From assembly GCA_015487835.1 (NCBI GenBank), contig WFOY01000217.1:1-8251 (forward strand): DNA of 8,251 nt. The letters run 5' to 3'. This document shows, in pieces, positions 7,086 through 8,251 of the stretch. Below the pieces are notes generated by a model that saw only the letters and a program-made list of their open reading frames with translations, did not search any database and was not told where the DNA came from. Origin of the DNA: Aquificaceae bacterium. GTDB taxonomy: Bacteria; Aquificota; Aquificia; Aquificales; Aquificaceae. How positions within the stretch are numbered: the first letter of the stretch is position 1; each line of letters starts with the position of its first letter. The translations under genes were made by a program, and so were the position numbers.

Positions 7086-7383
7086 AAAGCTCCTCGAGAG
7101 ATCCCCTGACAACCCCATGGTGCACTACTCCCTTGCTCAGGAGTATTACAGGATACAAGACTACGAGAACGCCCTAAAGCATATGGAGGAGTACCTCAAA
7201 CTCCAGGAGGACGAAGGTTCAGCCTACAGGATCCTCGCCAGATGCTACGAGGAGCTGGGGGATCTCAAAAAGGCCATGGAAGCCCTCGAGAAGGGTATAG
7301 ATCAGGCCCTCAAGCACAACCACCCCTCTATGGCCGAGGAGTACAGGAGGTGGATAGAGGACCTAAGAGTCAGGATCTCCTAA
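7063..7383 (+). CDS. Small tetratricopeptide-repeat (TPR) protein
   Basis: A 106-residue, all-helical, soluble protein without signal peptide. Two TPR units are clear: about residues 18-51 (HYSLAQEYYRIQDYENALKH) and 52-85 (AYRILARCYEELGDLKKAME), each with the usual small/aromatic pattern and the Y..LG-D...A spacing. They are flanked by an N-terminal helix (SYFKKLLERSPDN) and a capping helix (MAEEYRRWIEDLRVRIS). TPRs bind partner proteins; the partner is unknown, but the location after pilB suggests an assembly helper. The ATG at 7063 lies within the end of the upstream gene (23-nt overlap) and has GGAGG at 7051-7055. Its TAA stop (7381-7383) shares two bases with the stop codon of trkA on the other strand. 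Confidence 0.88.
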   Translation: MDRLSYFKKLLERSPDNPMVHYSLAQEYYRIQDYENALKHMEEYLKLQEDEGSAYRILARCYEELGDLKKAMEALEKGIDQALKHNHPSMAEEYRRWIEDLRVRIS

Positions 7384-8027
7384 CCAGTTATCATCTGTAT
7401 GCTCTTCTCACTCGCCAGCACTAAAAGCACATCGCCCTTTTCCACCACGTCGTCCGCCGACGGGTTGGCTATGACCTTTCCCCCACGCTTTATGGCCAGC
7501 ACGTTTACACCGTATCTGTTCCTCAGATCAAGCTCCCTCAAGGTTTTGCCTGTGATCCTGTCCGGAGCCTCTATCTCGTACAGGCTAAACCCTGACGCGA
7601 AGGGAACCTCCTCGATCATCCCGGTGATTAGCAAAGACTTGGCCACCCTGATCGCCATCTCCTTTTCGGGAAAGACCACCCTCGTCACACCCAGCCTCCT
7701 GAGGACTTCCCCGTGGAGAGGGTTCACCGCTTTGGCAATTATGTCCTTCACATTCCGAGTTATCAGAAGAACGGCAACCAGTATGCTCGCCTCCACGTTC
7801 TCGCCTATGCTCAGGATCACCGTATCCGCGTTGAATATACCTGCCTCCTCCAGAGCTTCCTCGCTGAGGGCATCGGCAACGAAGGCCCTGGTAACGAACT
7901 CGGCCACACGCTTTACCTTCCTCTCATCCTTATCTATTGCTATGACCTCTGCCCCGCCCTCCGCAAGGGTCTTGGCCACGTGAAAACCGAACCTACCGAG
8001 ACCGATGACACCGAAGACCTTCTTCAT
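7380..8027 (-). CDS. trkA: Potassium uptake regulatory subunit, TrkA/KtrA family
   Basis: A 215-residue cytoplasmic RCK protein that gates the K+ channel-like TrkH/KtrB subunit in response to bound nucleotides. The N-terminal RCK_N Rossmann domain has GLGRFG (9-14) and an acidic residue at the end of the second strand (Asp32 in VIAIDKDE), the pattern for NAD(H)/ATP-type binding. The C-terminal RCK_C domain spans about 140-215 (LYEIEAPDRITGKTLRELDL ... VVEKGDVLLVL). The length fits single-unit KtrA (about 220) rather than the double-unit E. coli TrkA (458). The start overlaps the trkH stop (ATGA on the minus strand), and GAGG lies eight bases upstream. The stop TAG (7380-7382) overlaps the TPR gene's stop on the other strand. 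Confidence 0.95.
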   Translation of the reverse strand: MKKVFGVIGLGRFGFHVAKTLAEGGAEVIAIDKDERKVKRVAEFVTRAFVADALSEEALEEAGIFNADTVILSIGENVEASILVAVLLITRNVKDIIAKAVNPLHGEVLRRLGVTRVVFPEKEMAIRVAKSLLITGMIEEVPFASGFSLYEIEAPDRITGKTLRELDLRNRYGVNVLAIKRGGKVIANPSADDVVEKGDVLLVLASEKSIQMITG

Positions 8028-8251
8028 ACCAGCAACCTCGCCTCAGGGTGCCTCAGGTGAGACCTCCTCTCGCTGAAGGCTACAGCTAAGGCGAAGCTCA
8101 GTATACCAACCCTGCCAACCACCATGGTTATGACAAGTATAAGCTTGCTCAAGGTTCCAAGCTGGGATGAGAAGCTAACGCCGTCAGACCCAAGAGAGAA
8201 ACCCACCGTTGAGAACGCCGAGACTATCTCGAAGATCGTAGCCAGAAAATC
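8024..8251 (-). CDS. C-terminal end of TrkH/KtrB potassium transporter, 5' end outside window
   Basis: Seventy-five residues are visible, open in frame to the window edge (first codon GAT at 8249-8251 on the minus strand), so the gene starts outside. The sequence has FEIVSAFSTVGFSLG, the fourth pore loop with the selectivity-filter segment STVGF, followed by a membrane helix with LILVITMVVGRVGILSFALAV, matching the family's 'MfiGRvGpLTlala' ending. The tail HLRHPEARLLV fits the usual 'yPee.i.iG' terminus. The protein moves K+ through the inner membrane. It overlaps trkA by four bases, so transporter and gate are made together. A GTG at 8204-8206 is internal and not a start. Confidence 0.93.
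   Translation of the reverse strand, partial: DFLATIFEIVSAFSTVGFSLGSDGVSFSSQLGTLSKLILVITMVVGRVGILSFALAVAFSERRSHLRHPEARLLV

Noticed and set aside
7399..7983. 194-codon open frame on the plus strand opposite trkA
   Set aside because: It is Ser/Thr/Ala-rich without recognisable motifs, and trkA on the other strand has complete RCK domains.

Overview
The window looks like chromosomal housekeeping DNA from a thermophilic bacterium, most likely a member of the Aquificota. This is inferred from the heavy use of AGG (Arg) and ATA (Ile) codons, charged and compact proteins, an archaeal/Thermotoga-type short S-adenosylhomocysteinase, unrelated genes packed into overlapping runs, and one tRNA gene that encodes CCA beside one that does not. 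The exact genus cannot be fixed from sequence reading alone.

Layout. (1) Bases 3-209 (+): the C-terminal tail of an EAL-domain protein whose start lies outside the window. (2) Bases 242-2487 (-): a YicC-family gene, then tRNA-Asp(GUC), then ahcY, all read leftwards. A good TTGAAT-17-TATAAT promoter for tRNA-Asp and ahcY overlaps the yicC stop codon. (3) Bases 2491-7383 (+): tRNA-Ser(CGA), exodeoxyribonuclease III (xth), a half-size EamA/DMT permease, panB (pantothenate synthesis), a PilB/GspE-type assembly ATPase, a secreted DUF3108-like protein and a small TPR protein. Nearly all of these genes overlap or lie within about 10 nt of each other, so they read as one translationally coupled run. 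(4) Bases 7380-8251 (-): trkA/ktrA and the end of trkH/ktrB, a potassium uptake pair. It converges on the TPR gene so tightly that the two stop codons share bases.

How the genes relate. Functions are mostly unrelated (methyl-cycle recycling, RNA turnover, DNA repair, coenzyme A precursor synthesis, pilus/secretion ATPase, K+ uptake), as expected of a rearranged thermophile genome. The most specific contextual link is pilB - DUF3108-like - TPR, which are joined by overlaps and may act together at the cell envelope. There is no gene-free stretch over 300 bases. I see no mobile element, CRISPR array or convincing novel system. The best items for a second look are the tRNA-led ahcY transcript, the pilB-linked envelope genes, the local base-composition shift at xth, and the CCA difference between the two tRNAs.
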